Positions 49,642 to 62,944 of a DNA stretch of 64,000 nucleotides are shown here, piece after piece. This DNA comes from Artocarpus heterophyllus (taxonomy: Eukaryota > Streptophyta > Magnoliopsida > Rosales > Moraceae): positions 11,786,091-11,850,090 of the forward strand of contig CM046340.1 of assembly GCA_025403435.1 (NCBI GenBank). The letters run 5' to 3'. The position numbers were made by a program, and so were the translations under genes. Positions within the stretch are counted from its first letter, which is position 1. Every line of letters begins with the position of its first letter. The notes under the pieces were generated by a model. The model had not been told where the DNA came from, searched no databases, and saw nothing but the letters and a program-made list of their open reading frames with translations.

Positions 49642-50532
49642 TTAATGGGACCATGGATGTAAATATCGACAAAATTTTAAAAATTTTGAGGTATCAGAAT
49701 ATCTTTCCACTATAATATATATTTAGCAAAACATAAGAGAAATATCAAAAATATCAGTAAAAATCGACATAAAAAAATTTGTAGTATTTTGTACAAAATT
49801 TCAATATATATCGTGAAAATTTTGACCAAATTTTAGTAATGTTGAAAATTATAAAATTTAATGTATTTTTTCCCTTTGAATAATCTATCAGTATTTTAAA
49901 CTTTTAATTATGAATGTATGTCTTATACATATTTAAAATGCTAATAACGAATTAAGATAATATCTTTATGAGTTTACAATCAATGAATTTGGGATCCAAT
50001 TATAACAGTTCATTTAATTATAACAGTTCCTCCAACAAAGCTCCTCATACTTATTATTCATATAATTAGGATTTTAAAAACTATGATGGTTGTGGAATTT
50101 TTAATTATTCTCATCCAAAAATACCACCACTATTTCAAGCAAATAACTGGGAGAATTAGTAGTTTCTCATTCATAAAAATACAATAGAAGAAGTTAACAA
50201 ACCTACATATAGCAAATTCATAATTATATTTAATACTATTCAAATAACATGTCATAGCACTAATCTTATTTAAATTCCAATCATGTTTGAACCTGATAGA
50301 CCTTTCTTTTAATATTGATAAATCTAATATATATGAAGTTTATTATATAAGTCGTGTTTATTTATATTTCTTTTTAATGTTTACAATATCTTAAAGTATT
50401 AGAAATATATTTAATATAAGATTTTTGTAATTTTTGACGAAATTCCACCAATATCAATTTTTTTTGAAATTTTTGTAAAATTGAAGTATCGATATCTCCA
50501 TCCATACCAATATTTTTATCCTTCAATGGGAC
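49642..50532. mobile_element. TIR element (Mutator-like MITE), about 0.87 kb
   Basis: The left end (ATGGATGTAAATATCGACAA, 49,653 on) is mirrored by the reverse complement of the right end (ATGGATGGAGATATCGATAC). A longer A/T-rich inverted stretch follows each. The flanks carry TTAATGGGA at 49,642-49,650 and TCAATGGGA near 50,523-50,531, a 9-bp target-duplication candidate with one mismatch; 9 bp is typical of Mutator-type elements. The interior is AT-rich and non-coding. Confidence 0.55.
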
Positions 50533-51519
50533 ATGCTAAATTTGGTCATTTTGAGGTATGAGTTTAGGGTCCTAACCCCAAACCTGTCTTGCTTTAATTT
50601 GTTTACTATTTTAAATGTCATGATGTACTTATTAGATTTATATGTCATAATATATACATATATTTCATAGTAGTACTTAGATTTTTATTAATTATTAGTA
50701 AATTGTGTGTTTTTTCTTTTATTGGAACTTTTAAGTTTATATAACTGACGAATTGAAATTTGAAATAATTAAATACATATTACAATAAACAAGTAGATAG
50801 GTTATTTGCGGATTGCCCCAACTTAAACTCATAGGAGCGCGTTTTCTTTTGATAAGCATGATAAGAAAGTTGTTCTACTTTAAACCTGTCTTGCTGCTAT
50901 CCTAAAATAAAAACCACAACACATCCTAAAAACAACTTTAATGACTAAAAAATAATAACCTAGCCAATGAACGACGACCTTTATTAAAAAGAAGTGTTTT
51001 TGTTTTGGTTTTTTATGCAACATTAGCTATTTTTATAGTTAGAATATGGGATCTTCTTTTTAACCCACTTTACCTTACCAAATCGGTTAGCACTTATTGA
51101 TTTTTTTTTTTTTTGTTTCTTTATTGTGTTTGGTAACTTGAATTTCGACTTTTAAGTTTAATAAATAAGACTTCAAATTTGTAAATTCATTGTAATTTTT
51201 AGTTTCCTGGCAATTATTTAAAGGAAATACTTCGCAATTTTTACAAATGCACCCGAACATCTTTCTTGGATTGTTAAAATTTTAAATTTTGACATCCATA
51301 AATTTGCATCTATTCTATAGTTTGGATTGTATTGTTAATAATTGCAAAATCAAAATTTTCCAGAAATATAAGAAAAATTTTCCATGGAAAAAATATGAAA
51401 TTGAAATCCTAAAAAAACTAACGCGTCGATGTTTCCAAAGAGGAAATAATAATTTTAAGGCAGATGATACAACATGCTATTTTGATGGGTGGGATTGTTG
51501 GCAAATATAAATTAGGATA
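50533..51519. other. AT-rich intergenic DNA
   Basis: No gene recognised. The short frame at 51,289-51,510 (Lys/Asn-rich) has no visible domain. Confidence 0.45.
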
Positions 51520-54500
51520 AATAGCTTGGTTAGTCTCAAACTATTTTAAAAAGATGCAATTGGTCCTCAACTTTTTTATTTATCTAGGTCTAACCGTTTA
51601 AAAAATGTGTGATCTAGTCCCCAGTCATTAAATTTGATCGTTAAAAATATTTTGACCATTTTAATGAGGGTATTTTAGTAAAATATCTAATATGTTTTAA
51701 AGAAATTAAAATCAAAACATAAAATTAAAAACGAAATAAAAAATACCTAATATGTTTACCTAGATTTTTAAAACAAAATTTTATTAAAAATTCTAAAAAA
51801 CAGACAACCCAGATTTGGGTTACTCTTCATTCAACAAACAACTCAATTTGAAAAAATATTAAACCCTATCTTTTCCTTTCTAATAATTCTTCTTCATTCA
51901 ACCCAAAAAAAAAATAAAATAGATCAGTCTTCTTCGGTCATCTTTTAGCCCAAACTTAGAAAATGACAAACCTAAAAAACTGTTAGGATTAGTGTCTTAA
52001 GGAATAAATATTTTAGTTGTATTTATTACTTTTTTGGTGAAATAAATAAGCATACGAATATTACATGTATTAATAATGGTCCTCATGTTGCTAATATTAA
52101 TAATTGTATATAAGTAAACATGTGATCCATGAATATTAAAACCAAATCTTTGAATTGGGCATATACAGAGTTTATGTGTAGAAAATATCTGATTCAAAAA
52201 TTAATAGTCTAACTTATATATTCTACAGTCCATGTATAGAGTTAGACACTTTATACACGACAAGACTATAATGAGGATTTACATCCAATTAGGGAGGCAG
52301 CTTATCTTGGTCGTCGGAGCATATTGATTTCATGGTAGACACATTGGTATGGTAATCTAATGGTAGCTACATATTGGACTAGGCATAAAGTTGAATTGAT
52401 TTAATAATAATTTCCTTTGACTTCAATCAATTCTCTTTGATAATCATTTATGTGTTATCTTAATCTTGAAATAGATTCATGACTCCATTTTTGTAGCTTG
52501 TATATTTTCATATGCGAAAGGCAGAAGTTCTATTGTCGGTATGTTGAAGTTGCAACCTATATTTTATGAGAGTATAATTCACAAACATGGAATCCATTGC
52601 TCTTTAATAAAGAGTTAATATTATCATTTCAAAGCCATTATTCGAGTATTGGAAAATATAATGAGGCCTCAAGCCTTTGGAATGAATTTTTTGATAGTAA
52701 AATAAAAGAACTTTGATATAATATAATCGAAAGGTAAAACGGAACTAAGTCCTTCATCTAATTATGGATAATCTATGAAAATACACATAATAAGAGAGGT
52801 CATAAACAAGACTTATAATATAGGAGTCTCGTAATTTGGTATATTATCGGGAGTGTAGCTTCAGGTCTATAGTGGAGAGACACTAAAGTTAATAATTAAA
52901 TGGATAATTAATTGAAGATTAATTTATCTGTTATTATTAGAGCTTGATAATATATGTTCATCAGGTCCCAATGATAACTCACGAATTCCTTTATGACAAG
53001 TCAAGCAAGTTTGGATTACCACGAATAAGGTAGAAATATACGCAGGTCAGGTCGTTGAGCCTGATGAAAGGCATGGGCCTAAGTCTAGTTGGACTGTTGG
53101 TGGGCGTAGGCCCACTAGGGAATAGCGCCAACATATGTTAAATATTAGAGAATTAATTAGGGAAAATAATTATTCAAATTTGTAATTGAGATTTTGGATA
53201 ATTAATTATTTAAATTTACATTTGAATAATTAATTTAAATCCTAGTTGAATTTGAATTATGGATTAAGGATAACTATTTTCAATTATTTAAATTATATAA
53301 TTATCTTATATAATAGAATTCTAATTTAAATTGAAATTGTTTGAATTGGAGTTTATTCTAGATGATGCAGATAATCACAAATCCTTATATTGTGATTGGT
53401 TGAATTTTTGGAGATGAATCCCCTAAGGGTGGCGCTAACGATAGGGATAGGAAAGAGAAAATTTATCTCATAATCCTAATAGACTTATGACTTTATGACT
53501 GTTTTTACTATTTCTATAAATAGAAGCTTTTAGTCTTCATTTATTTTAAAACTTCCTAAATGCAAATTAAAGAGGAGGGCTTAGATTACTTACTTTTGGT
53601 AATCTTAGTTCTTGAGCACTTTAATAGTTGAAAGAAGTGTAATTATGATGAATTTTTGCTAGATTGTACTCCATACACAACAATCAAAAAGAAAAAAATA
53701 GCATTAAAAATCTAACAACAAAGATTTATTTTTAAATGTTTGTTTAATTAAATGTGTTGCTTTTAATTTTTAACTTATACGTTAAATTAAGTTTAATTTA
53801 TTATTTATAGCATTATAAATTAGATCCTAGATAAAATCGGTTTTTTAACAAAAACTCCTGTTGATCAGATCTAAAAATAAGAAAAAAGTTGATGAAAAAA
53901 ACATCAAATTGCATCATGGGTTTCTCACATTATCTAAAAAGAACAACACCTCAGATCTTATCTTCTTCGTCATCACATTATGAAAAAAAACACTTTCTTC
54001 CTCATCACTGGTTGATCTATTCCATAAAAAAAAAAGTTAATTTCTTTTCCTTTACTACTACGCTGAGGCCATTGTAAAACCTTCAAAGCTTGTACAAATC
54101 ACAAACGTCAAGAACTTTTCCTTAAGTTTTAGTTTGTTCTTACACTAACCAGCCCAATAACATCTACCCTTTTTTCCCCTCTATGTGCGAAAGGAATACC
54201 CAGAGGCCAACAACATTGTCTTTACCCCAAAAACAACAACACCCATTTCTTTCAGCGGAAAGGAAAAAACCATACCCCATAATTCACAAATCTGAAGGTT
54301 GTGAGGATCGACGATGATGAGTTTGTGGTGGAGGTTGCGAACAGTTTCTTTCTTTCGCATGGGTCTCGGCTCCCACACTTTCGCGGCGGATTTGATGGAT
54401 GGGGCGGTATCCGGCGAGAAGATTGGAGCTTGGGGTGACGGGTGGGAGATGGAGGGGAGATCAGAACTTTGGGGGACGGAGGAGATCTGAGGAGATGGAG

Positions 54501-54848
54501 GGGACTCGAGTGGGAGATGGTGGTGATGGGCGATGATCTGTGGAAATCTAGATTTTAGTTTCTCTCTCTTTTTTTAAAGGAAATCTGGATATAGTTTTTA
54601 GGTCTTATTTTTGTTCGTTTTTTAATAAAAGTTTGTGACTTTTTTTCAAAAATAAAATTTTGTTGATTTATTTGAAGGTAATTTAATAATTTTGATTAAA
54701 AATGATATTGAAAACTTTTTTTTTTTATCTAAAAATAACAATAAAAGAATAAATTATACCTTTTTAACGGTTATACCTGATAAAAAAATAAATTAAGGAT
54801 CAAATTATATTTTTTAAAAAAAGTTGAAGACTAACCGATTAAGCAGGT
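51520..54848. mobile_element. TIR element (about 3.3 kb) interrupted by a nested LTR
   Basis: The left arm 51,520-51,625 (GGTTAGTCTCAAACTATTTT, then GATGCAATTGGTCCTCAACT and GTCTAACCGTTTAAAAAATG) matches the reverse complement of the right arm 54,740-54,848 (CGGTTAGTCTTCAACTTTTT, then ATTTGATCCTTAATTT and GTATAACCGTTAAAAAG). The arms are about 70% identical over about 95 bp and share order throughout. Inside are a CT/GA-rich, partly GC-rich segment (54,290-54,545) and the long LTR at 51,981-53,717. Removing the LTR leaves about 1.6 kb. No transposase is visible. Confidence 0.7.
51981..53717 (+). mobile_element. Long LTR-like element (about 1.74 kb), probably a solo LTR
   Basis: It starts TGTTAGGATTAG and ends ATCTAACA, mutually inverted 7-bp termini of LTR type. 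A TATA box (CTATAAATAG, 53,515-53,524) sits near the 3' end, as in a long U3, followed by a leader-like AGTTCTTGAGCAC region. The same sequence recurs collinearly from about 62,460 to the window end. No target duplication could be confirmed (AAAAC and ACAAA flank it), and no gag or pol is attached. Confidence 0.65.
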
Positions 54849-55866
54849 TCTTGTAAAAGACTCGCTGATACGCCAATGAAAGTGATTCGTAAATCAATAC
54901 ACGATTATCTTTCTTCCTTCGAGATTACCTTTTTTTTAATTTTTTTATTGGGATTAGAAACAAAAGAGATTGGTTGTTGATACAGTAAATTAAACACGTA
55001 CGACAATTATTTGTTTTTTTTTTTTTTTTAAATGGCGCAGAAGCTTCTTTATTTGCAAAAAAAAAAAAAAAAAAAAAAGGTAGACCAATTGTTTTTGGAT
55101 TGTCCTGTTTTTGTTTCTGTAGTTCATAAAACTCTATTCAAAATTACATTTTTGATCCACTAAAAAGAACAAATATCTTTGATCTTTAGTACATTAAAGT
55201 CGATGGTTCTCTTGTTTGTTTGTACGGTATTTGGTTTTCAACCCAAAAATAAAGTTTAAATAATATAATATAGTATTTAAAAATTTTATATTATATATTA
55301 TTGTTTAGAACATAAAAGTAAATAGTTTTTTTAAAATTATTTTTAAAATAAATAAATATAACTTTTTAAAATTAAGTAAATAACTGTTTATTAATGTAAA
55401 TTTAAATTTATCGAATTTAATACTAATAAACTTTTAAACTTAATTTATCATTAATAAATGATTATTTATTTAATTTTAAAAAATTAAAATCATTTATTAT
55501 AAAAAGATTATAAAACAAATTATTCAACTTAATTTTTTCTATATGTTTTATATTATAGTACGTAAGAGCCATAAAATTGTAATTTGAAAGCTAAATACGT
55601 GCATTTTAGAGAAGAATAAAAAAAATTTCAACAAATAAAGCACGTGCTTAAAAAGGGACCCAACCGGCAAGGTACATGATGAGAAAAATGAGGAGGCATG
55701 TAACAGTTGTTACGTTGCATGACCATCCAAACGTGGCAACCTTCTACGCAAACACATTTCACTCCTCCTCTTGCTCTCTATCTCTCGACAGCATCTTAAT
55801 CTTTCTTCCTATAAAATTCAGTTTCCAATGTTTCCCTGTACATGGTCAAGCAAAAGAGAAGAGATC
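54849..55866. promoter_or_regulatory. Upstream region of the DUF639 gene
   Basis: The distal part is AT-rich with T and A runs. Nearer the gene, a G-box-like CACGTG lies at 55,642-55,647. CTATAAAATTC at about 55,809 is a plausible TATA box about 57 bp before the ATG. Assignment of both motifs is by position only. Confidence 0.45.
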
Positions 55867-58800
55867 ATGGCCGGAACAAGATTAAAACACCTCTCCTCTA
55901 TCGCCAACGACGTCGTTCAACAATGCGCCGGGTAATACATGATCATCACATTGACAGTTTTTTTTTTTTTTTCTTAGATTGAAATTCATGAAATGGGACA
56001 AAAAGTTTGTACATTTATATGAATGTTTGTCAGACTTTTGATTGATATTTTGTAGGCTGATAGGAGCTATTTATAGATGACGGCGTCGGTCGCCTATAAA
56101 TTTTTATTTTTTTAATTTTATATATGAAGTTTTACTAAGGGTTATTCTCACTTACGTCCGGCTCGTTATAGTCATTCTGAATTTTGCTTTTTAAACTTTA
56201 AAATTCCTTATTTTATTTATTGAATATTGAATTAGTTCTCACTTTAGCACTTTTGTTAGAATTTTGAGTAATAATAGGCTGAAAAATGGAATTAATTGCA
56301 GTCAAATAGACTTTTTTAATCGGTTTTTGCAAATCTATTAAAAATAGATGGAAAAATTGGATCAAGTTAATAATCAAGTGGGGGATTTTATCTGTTTTTA
56401 TAAAAAAATTTAGCAAAAAGGTTAAAATGGGAATAATTTGACGTTTAAGAGATAAATTAAGATTATTAAAAGTTTAAATAAGGATGAGATTAAAGTTCAA
56501 GGCATCGGTGAGAATAACCCTTTTATTAAACTTGTCTTTTTTCTTGTAAAATTGTATAACGCCGCTTAAGGTTCTACATCTTTTTATTTACCACGTCTTA
56601 TTAATTTAGTCACGTTCCTGTCTCCGACTAATTTTTCGGGCTCGGCTCTGATTGTAGGAAGGTGGGGAGTTCGGTGGAGGAATTGGTCGAGGAGTTTGAA
56701 AGTTTAGTTTGGAAGGACGAGAATGGTGCCAGCGGGATGCGCTACTCGAAGAAATTTGTGGAATTTTGCAGCGCAAAGGCAGTGAAGGAGTTATGCCAAA
56801 AAGTAGTTGAAAAGATCGAAGATGGGTCATTTAGCCGCTTCACCTTCGATATCATGCTTGCCTGGGAAATGCCCACCTCTGCCGAGGAAGAGTGTTGTAC
56901 GGTACATTTGTATATTTCTTTTTGTGTTGTACATTAGTAAGTATGTAATAAATTTGACACAGGTAATTAACGTGACTCTCTATTCCCTCCAAAGCAATTA
57001 TTTACACTTTTCTAAATTAGTTGTTTAATGGCATAAAAGAATTGTGTTGGAAAGGCAATAACCAAGTGTGTGTGTGTATATATATATATAATGCTGCCCA
57101 AAATTCATCTCATCTTGAGCAAGAACGCTAGCATTATTAATGTTCAAAAGTACTTTTGTCTTTAGACTGTATAGGTGAACGATCATCTGGTTGTCAATAA
57201 TTTTTATTCATCTCCTTATTTGTCAAGTTCTTGAATTTGCTGGTCTGTTTCTGTATATTGTTTTCTTTTATGTACACTCTTGATTTTGCAGGAAAATATA
57301 GCAAAGGAAAGAGAAGACAGGAAGAGACCACCTCCGAAAACTACTTCGGAACATGACGATGACATTCCGCTTTTCTATTCAGACATCATGCCTCTTCTTG
57401 TAAGCTAGAAATCTCATTACTTTTCACTATCCAACGTGTACTATTAATAAGAATCTGTATTGCTTTTTTAGGACAATTAATTTCATGTAGATATCAAATG
57501 TGGACAAATTATGTCTAATCAGCGTAAGGGCATTTGACAACTTAGTTAGAATTTATAGTTTTTATTATGACTAGTGTAAAGCTTTTATATGCTATAATGT
57601 AAAATAAAAGTATGGTATAGTAAATGGCAAATGAATGCCCTCTCAACTTTTTAAATTTAAATTTTGGCCCTAAAATTTTAAAAAATTCCCTTTTTTATGG
57701 AAAAAAAATTATAAAGACTATTGTGTACTCATTTTACAAGAAAAAATTGTAAATATGCCACCATCCAATAACAAAATATATATAATTATGTATTCATGCA
57801 ACCAAATATCACCTCTATTTTTTTTTTCTATAGTGCTCCTACTGAATAAAAATTTTGGCTTTACCATTGGTTACTATATAAGGCTCTTATATGTCATAGT
57901 ATTTATAGTTTTAACTCACAGTTTGAACTATTTTTTCAAACACTCTTGAAATATCTGCATTATTTATCTGAACTTGATGACAAAATTCACATAGCTAGAG
58001 ATCGTTTAGGGAATTATGCACAAATTTGATAAAACTAAGAATCTGCATTGCTATTCTAGACTTAATGAATTGAATATACAACTTAAGTAAGTAGTTTCAT
58101 TGATTATTGAGTGCTAGAGTTGGTTAAATTACCACCCTCTTACTCATTTTCCCAACATGGCTTCTGCAGATTAATGATGAGCCAAGTGTTGGGGAAGATG
58201 CATATGTATGGTTGGGATCGTTGGTTCCACTAGTTGCAGATGTTGCTAACGGGAGATTTACCTTCGAAACTCTAACAGCACCTACAAGGAACTGGCTTCA
58301 TTTTCCTGCTTACGACAAATTTCTAAAGGAGATTGACCAGTAATTCTTTCTGCAGTTTTTTATACATATTTTAAAATTACTTGAAGGGGCGTCTGTAAAC
58401 AAGTTATGTTACTAAAGAATCCATTTAGATTATGATTTGAAACTAAAAGAAGTCGTTCATATATATTAGATGTTTTGTACACTACTTTGTCAAAACTTGC
58501 CCGTATTGAAATTTGGCTGCCTTATATATATTGTTTTGCTTTTTTGTAGAAATGGGTTTTGCCGTGGCTAAAGTCTTTAAACATGATCGACCAAAATAGA
58601 GTAGTGTAAATGCTTCTGTATGTATTAATTCGAAATGGCTATTCACACAAATTCGTCTTCAGAGTTGTGGTTTTCTTGCAACTTTGTAGGTCCATAAAAC
58701 ACTTGCAAAAACAGGCAGCACCAAAAGGTGTGGAGCTAGGTGATGATGAATTCATATTGCATGTAGAGGGAACTGCTAGCTCACAGAGAGTAATACGCCA

Positions 58801-61283
58801 CATTGGCGCAACAAGTTGGCCTGGTTTGTGATTTGTAGAACTGAATTCGAATGCATTTATGTTGAGTGATAAATTTGATTGGGTTTTTCTAACGGTTAAT
58901 TAGGGGTTGATTCCAGGTAGACTTACATTAACCAACTATGCTCTTTACTTTGAGGCCTCTGGGGTGATAACATACGAAGATGCACTGAAAATTGACTTCT
59001 CAAAGAACATTGAGCAGAGTGTCAAACCTGATGCTACGGGACCTTGGGGCGTCCCGCTTTTCGACAAGGCCATTATCTATGAGTCATCTGAGTTGTAAGT
59101 TGTATTAAAGGACAAAAATTTGTAAATGCTGGATTTATTTGCATTGAAGTATTCTTTCTTTCAATTTTTTTGAAGGTGGAAATTATTAGAAGAGCCAATT
59201 GGGATAGTGTAGAATGAAAGTGAATCAACAAATTTATTGTCCTTGTTATTTTGATTTTGTTTTCCCTTTTTTTTTTTTTTGGAATTTTGCAGGCCTGAGG
59301 GAATTGTACTCGAGTTTCCAGAGCTAACAAGTTCCACAAGACGCAATCATTGGCTTGCATTAACAAAGGAAATCCTGCTTTTGCACCGGTTTTTGTCCAC
59401 ATTTGACCTGAAATGCCCAATCCAAGCATGGGAGATGCACGCAAGGACAATACTTGGTATAATAAGACTCCACGCAGCAAGAGAAATGCTAAGGATATCA
59501 CCCCCTGAGCCGACGAAGTTCTTAATTTTTGCCTTGTTTGATGAAATTGCAAAAGGAGACTATGTACTCGAGAAGCTTGCTGAGAGTCTTCGAAAGGTGA
59601 ATAGCAGGCATCCATGCAGTGCTACCTCACTGCTTAGGCGTATGAATGCAAGAGAATCAATTATCTCAGGTGTGGAAGCAGACAAAGCAGGCCAAGAATG
59701 TTTAAGTGGTCCACTTGACAACATATCATCACTGGAAAGTGCTATAAATAAATCTAGAGAGGCAGAAAAGGACATTGCTGTTGCCAAAGCTACCACTGAG
59801 GAAATGAAGGAAGGAGGAGTAATCGATAGCATTTTTGTCTTGATAGTAGGTATCTAACCTATTATGTAGAACTCTAGGATGGCTATTTCCTTGATTTTGA
59901 CTTCATTCTCGTTTTGAAAGGGGGGAAAATATCTAGGAAAGAACAGTTGTTTTAACCTAATTAGAGAAAAAGGCTGGTTTCACAAAACCCCTTCTTTTGG
60001 GAGCTAAACACTGCCTCATCTATTTACTCAAAAAGATTTATCACACTTGCTTATGTTGGAGACCTCATGGATGTTTAACTTTATTCTATGGTGTAGGAGC
60101 TACTAAATCCACTCAAAAAAGTCTTGACTTGGTTTCAACATGTCCTAATGTGGGAAAGACCGGCAACCACTCTTCTTGTAATTGCAGCATCTTTGATGAT
60201 TGCCTACAAGTAAGTCATTTTCATTTCGGCGAATTGTAATATGACCATATGTAATACAAGTCGCTACAACATGCCACAACAAAGAAGTCATGTTTTGAAT
60301 TTTTGCATTTGGTTTCTTGAGAAGAAAGAGTGAAATTTTATAGACATGGTGCTCGATAAAATATATTTTTTTTCAATGCAGCGAGTGGGTTGGCAAGGGA
60401 ATAGCGGTTTTCTTGTTTTGGGTTATGGCAAAGATGATTTGGGCAAGAAAAAAAACAATGAGTGAGCAGTGTAATGAGATACTGGTTTGTAGAGCTTCCG
60501 ACCAGACCACAATGGAAAGCATGGTATCGGCTCAACATGGATTGCGGACAATTTATGAGTTGGTGCAGACGGCAAACATAACGCTATTGAAGATGCGGTC
60601 AGTATTCATCTCGAAGGCCCGTAAGGTAATCGTGTTGGGATCTATTTCCAACCATTTTCGTCTTCCAAATTTATAATGCCATAGGTGAAAAGCTTTGAAT
60701 AACTTGATAGAAAAACATATAGGAGCAGGACATTTGTGGTTCTTATGGAAGCGTGTGAAAAGCATTGATTTGACTGTCAAATAATGCCTGGTGCCCTGAG
60801 GAGAATGGAACTTTTTCTTCCAAATCTTTGGAACTAAATTTCATTGTAAATGTTTTTCATCTCTAAATTTCATCTTTCCAAGAAAAAGCGACATACTTTT
60901 GATCTAGTTTTGTAAGTTAATTTATTAAATCAACCAACACTACATATAGTTCTGATTGATCAAGAAATACACTAGTAACCTACAAACAAGAGTTCTCTAC
61001 GAGTTTTCGCTTCACTTCTGTTGCATTTTGACAAACACTTTCTTCATGCTTGCAGCATGCAGATATGGTGGTGATGGCATTAAGCGGGCTGGCTATAATA
61101 GTAGCGGTGATTCCGACGAAATATATTGTGATGGGCGCCGTCGTGTATCTATTCGCCATGACATCAAATGCAGGGCAGATCTTGGGAAGTAGCCAAGGTA
61201 ACAGACGACTCAAAGAATGGTGGGACTCGATTCCGGTGATTCCGGTAAGAGTTGTAGACAAGGCACCCGAATGTTCAACATAA
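55867..61283 (+). CDS. DUF639 family membrane protein, 678 aa, 10 exons
   Basis: The molecular function of this plant family is not known to me. Exons: 55867-55931, 56658-56901, 57292-57399, 58170-58339, 58690-58823, 58917-59094, 59293-59845, 60097-60209, 60382-60625, 61056-61283. All introns are GT..AG and the joined frame is open over 2,037 bases. The start is ATG at 55,867 (MAGTRLKHLSSIANDVVQQC). The N-terminal half is soluble, with phrases such as VWLGSLVPLVADV, a GRLTLTNYALYFEA segment resembling a GRAM/PH-like strand pattern, and ELTSSTRRNHW. The C-terminal third is hydrophobic: segments at about residues 507-521 (TTLLVIAASLMIAY), 526-542 (GIAVFLFWVMAKMIW) and 606-640 (two more), separated by a charged stretch of about 60 residues. 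A membrane protein with its bulk on one face is the likely topology. No disruption is seen. Confidence 0.93.
57530..57950. repeat. MITE-family sequence inside DUF639 intron 3, split by an insertion
   Basis: 57,530-57,615 (TTAGTTAGAATTTATAGTTT, AGTGTAAAGCTTTTATATGC) and 57,865-57,950 (AAGGCTCTTATATGTCATAG, GTTTGAACTATTTTTTCAAA) look like the two halves of a family copy, with about 250 bp of unrelated AT-rich sequence between them. Confidence 0.5.
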
Positions 61284-62459
61284 CCTTAAGGCAATATGTT
61301 GGTTTTGTTGGTGAATTATGAAATGCACGAAAATACGTTGCATCCTTCTTAGGTTTTGGCTGTGGACTGGATCAACACCTATATTAAAAGTTTTTGTGCT
61401 TTGTACAACACCTGTTCATGCTTCAGAGATAGTTGAGAAATTACATGATAATCAGTTTAAGGGTGGATAGCTCTATTCATAAGTAATTGAAAATTCATAA
61501 AAGACAATTTAGAAGTCCTAAAATCAAGAATAGGACAACATTGTAACAAATATCATTATAGGCATAATGCATGGAATGACTATATATAATCATAACATAT
61601 ATAAAAGGCGCTTAGCACCATTTCCCCCACCACTTATGACACATGGGTCGGTGAATGGAACGTTATTTTGCCCGTCATTAATTTTGAAATGCACCCCGAC
61701 CAACAACTTTTTTTTTTAACTTTTTTTGTTTTTTTTCTTTTATTCATTATTCCCATTTCCAACCCCCTTTTTTTTTTTTTTGCTTCTCATATTTTCCTTT
61801 TCCTTTTTTTTTCATTTTTTTGTTCCTCTCTTTATTCTTATTTTTTGTTTTTTCACTCTTTTTATTTGTATTTTCAACACTTCATTTTTATTTTTATTTT
61901 TATCACACATGTGTTTTTTTTATGCTCTCCCTTTGATATCTTATATATTTTCGTGTTTACGTTATTAATTGTCATAAAATGTGTATCACAAGAATACTTT
62001 CAATTTTTCCTTATGATATTATTTTACATCCTGCTGAAATATTATTTTACTAAGCGCGTTTCTCAAATTTGATCATATTAAGCTTTTTTTTTATTTTTAT
62101 CATTTTAGTTTTTAGATTTTTTTTCCTACCTGAATATGTTCTTTTTTCCAATTGTCACTTTTAATTATTTGCCTCGTAAATACCATTCCCTCTAATTTAT
62201 TTATACTAAAGGGATATCACATTCCAAGAAATCAAAGAGTGGCTAAGATCGACACAAGTGACCTTAAGGCATAAGATGACTTTAATCCCAATCAAATCGG
62301 CTCCACCAGTGAATTTGAATGAAACACTCAAACAAGAAAGCGTGTACTGAGTTTCAACTCCGGACAATCAAATAGGTACAACATATTTCAAGCAAGCATA
62401 AGGCTGTTTCAACAAACTCTTAACAGTTGATGGAAAAATCAAATTGAACAAGAAAAAGT
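61284..62459. other. DUF639 3' flank and a long pyrimidine-rich tract
   Basis: The 3' UTR lies just after 61,283. From 61,705 to 61,925 the plus strand is overwhelmingly T/C; open frames across it are Phe-rich and not credible. 62,150-62,459 shows nothing recognisable. Confidence 0.5.
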
Positions 62460-62825
62460 AACTATTAAGATTGGTACCTTAAGAAATAAATACTTTAATT
62501 ATATTTATGACATTTTTTATGAAATAAATAATTATGCGAATATTTCATGTACTAATAGTCGTCTTCAAATTACTTTCATAATAATGATTATATATTCGCA
62601 AACATGTGATCTTTGACTATTAAAATAAAAAATTACAACTCGGTATATATGGGTTTTATATGCTAACATAATCGATCCGGAGATGAATAGTCTAAATTAC
62701 ATAGTATGTAGGCTATGTATAGAGTTGTTATACATGACAAGACTGTAATGGGGATCAACGTTCAATTAGGGAGGCGACTTATCTTGGTCATCAGAGCTGA
62801 TTAACTCCAAACATATTGATATGGT

Positions 62826-62944
62826 AGGGTTGTTTGGTTGGAATACTTTCGATACTCGAATCACGTTCGAATTATTTTGTTACAGTATTTTTTCTCACAA
62901 AAATTTAAATCTTTATTCAAATACTCGAATCAAACGGGCCCTTA
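62826..62944. mobile_element. Small TIR element (about 119 bp) nested in the LTR copy
   Basis: AGGGTTGTTTGGTTGGAATA on the left pairs with the reverse complement of the right end, TAAGGGCCCGTTTGATTCGA. The segment has no counterpart in the first LTR copy, where the flanking sequence is nearly continuous. GGGCCCGTTTG termini are typical of hAT-like MITEs; no exact 8-bp duplication was seen. Confidence 0.6.

Noticed and set aside
61668..62072. Phe-rich plus-strand open frame resembling a membrane protein
   Set aside because: It is the translation of a polypyrimidine tract and not a gene.
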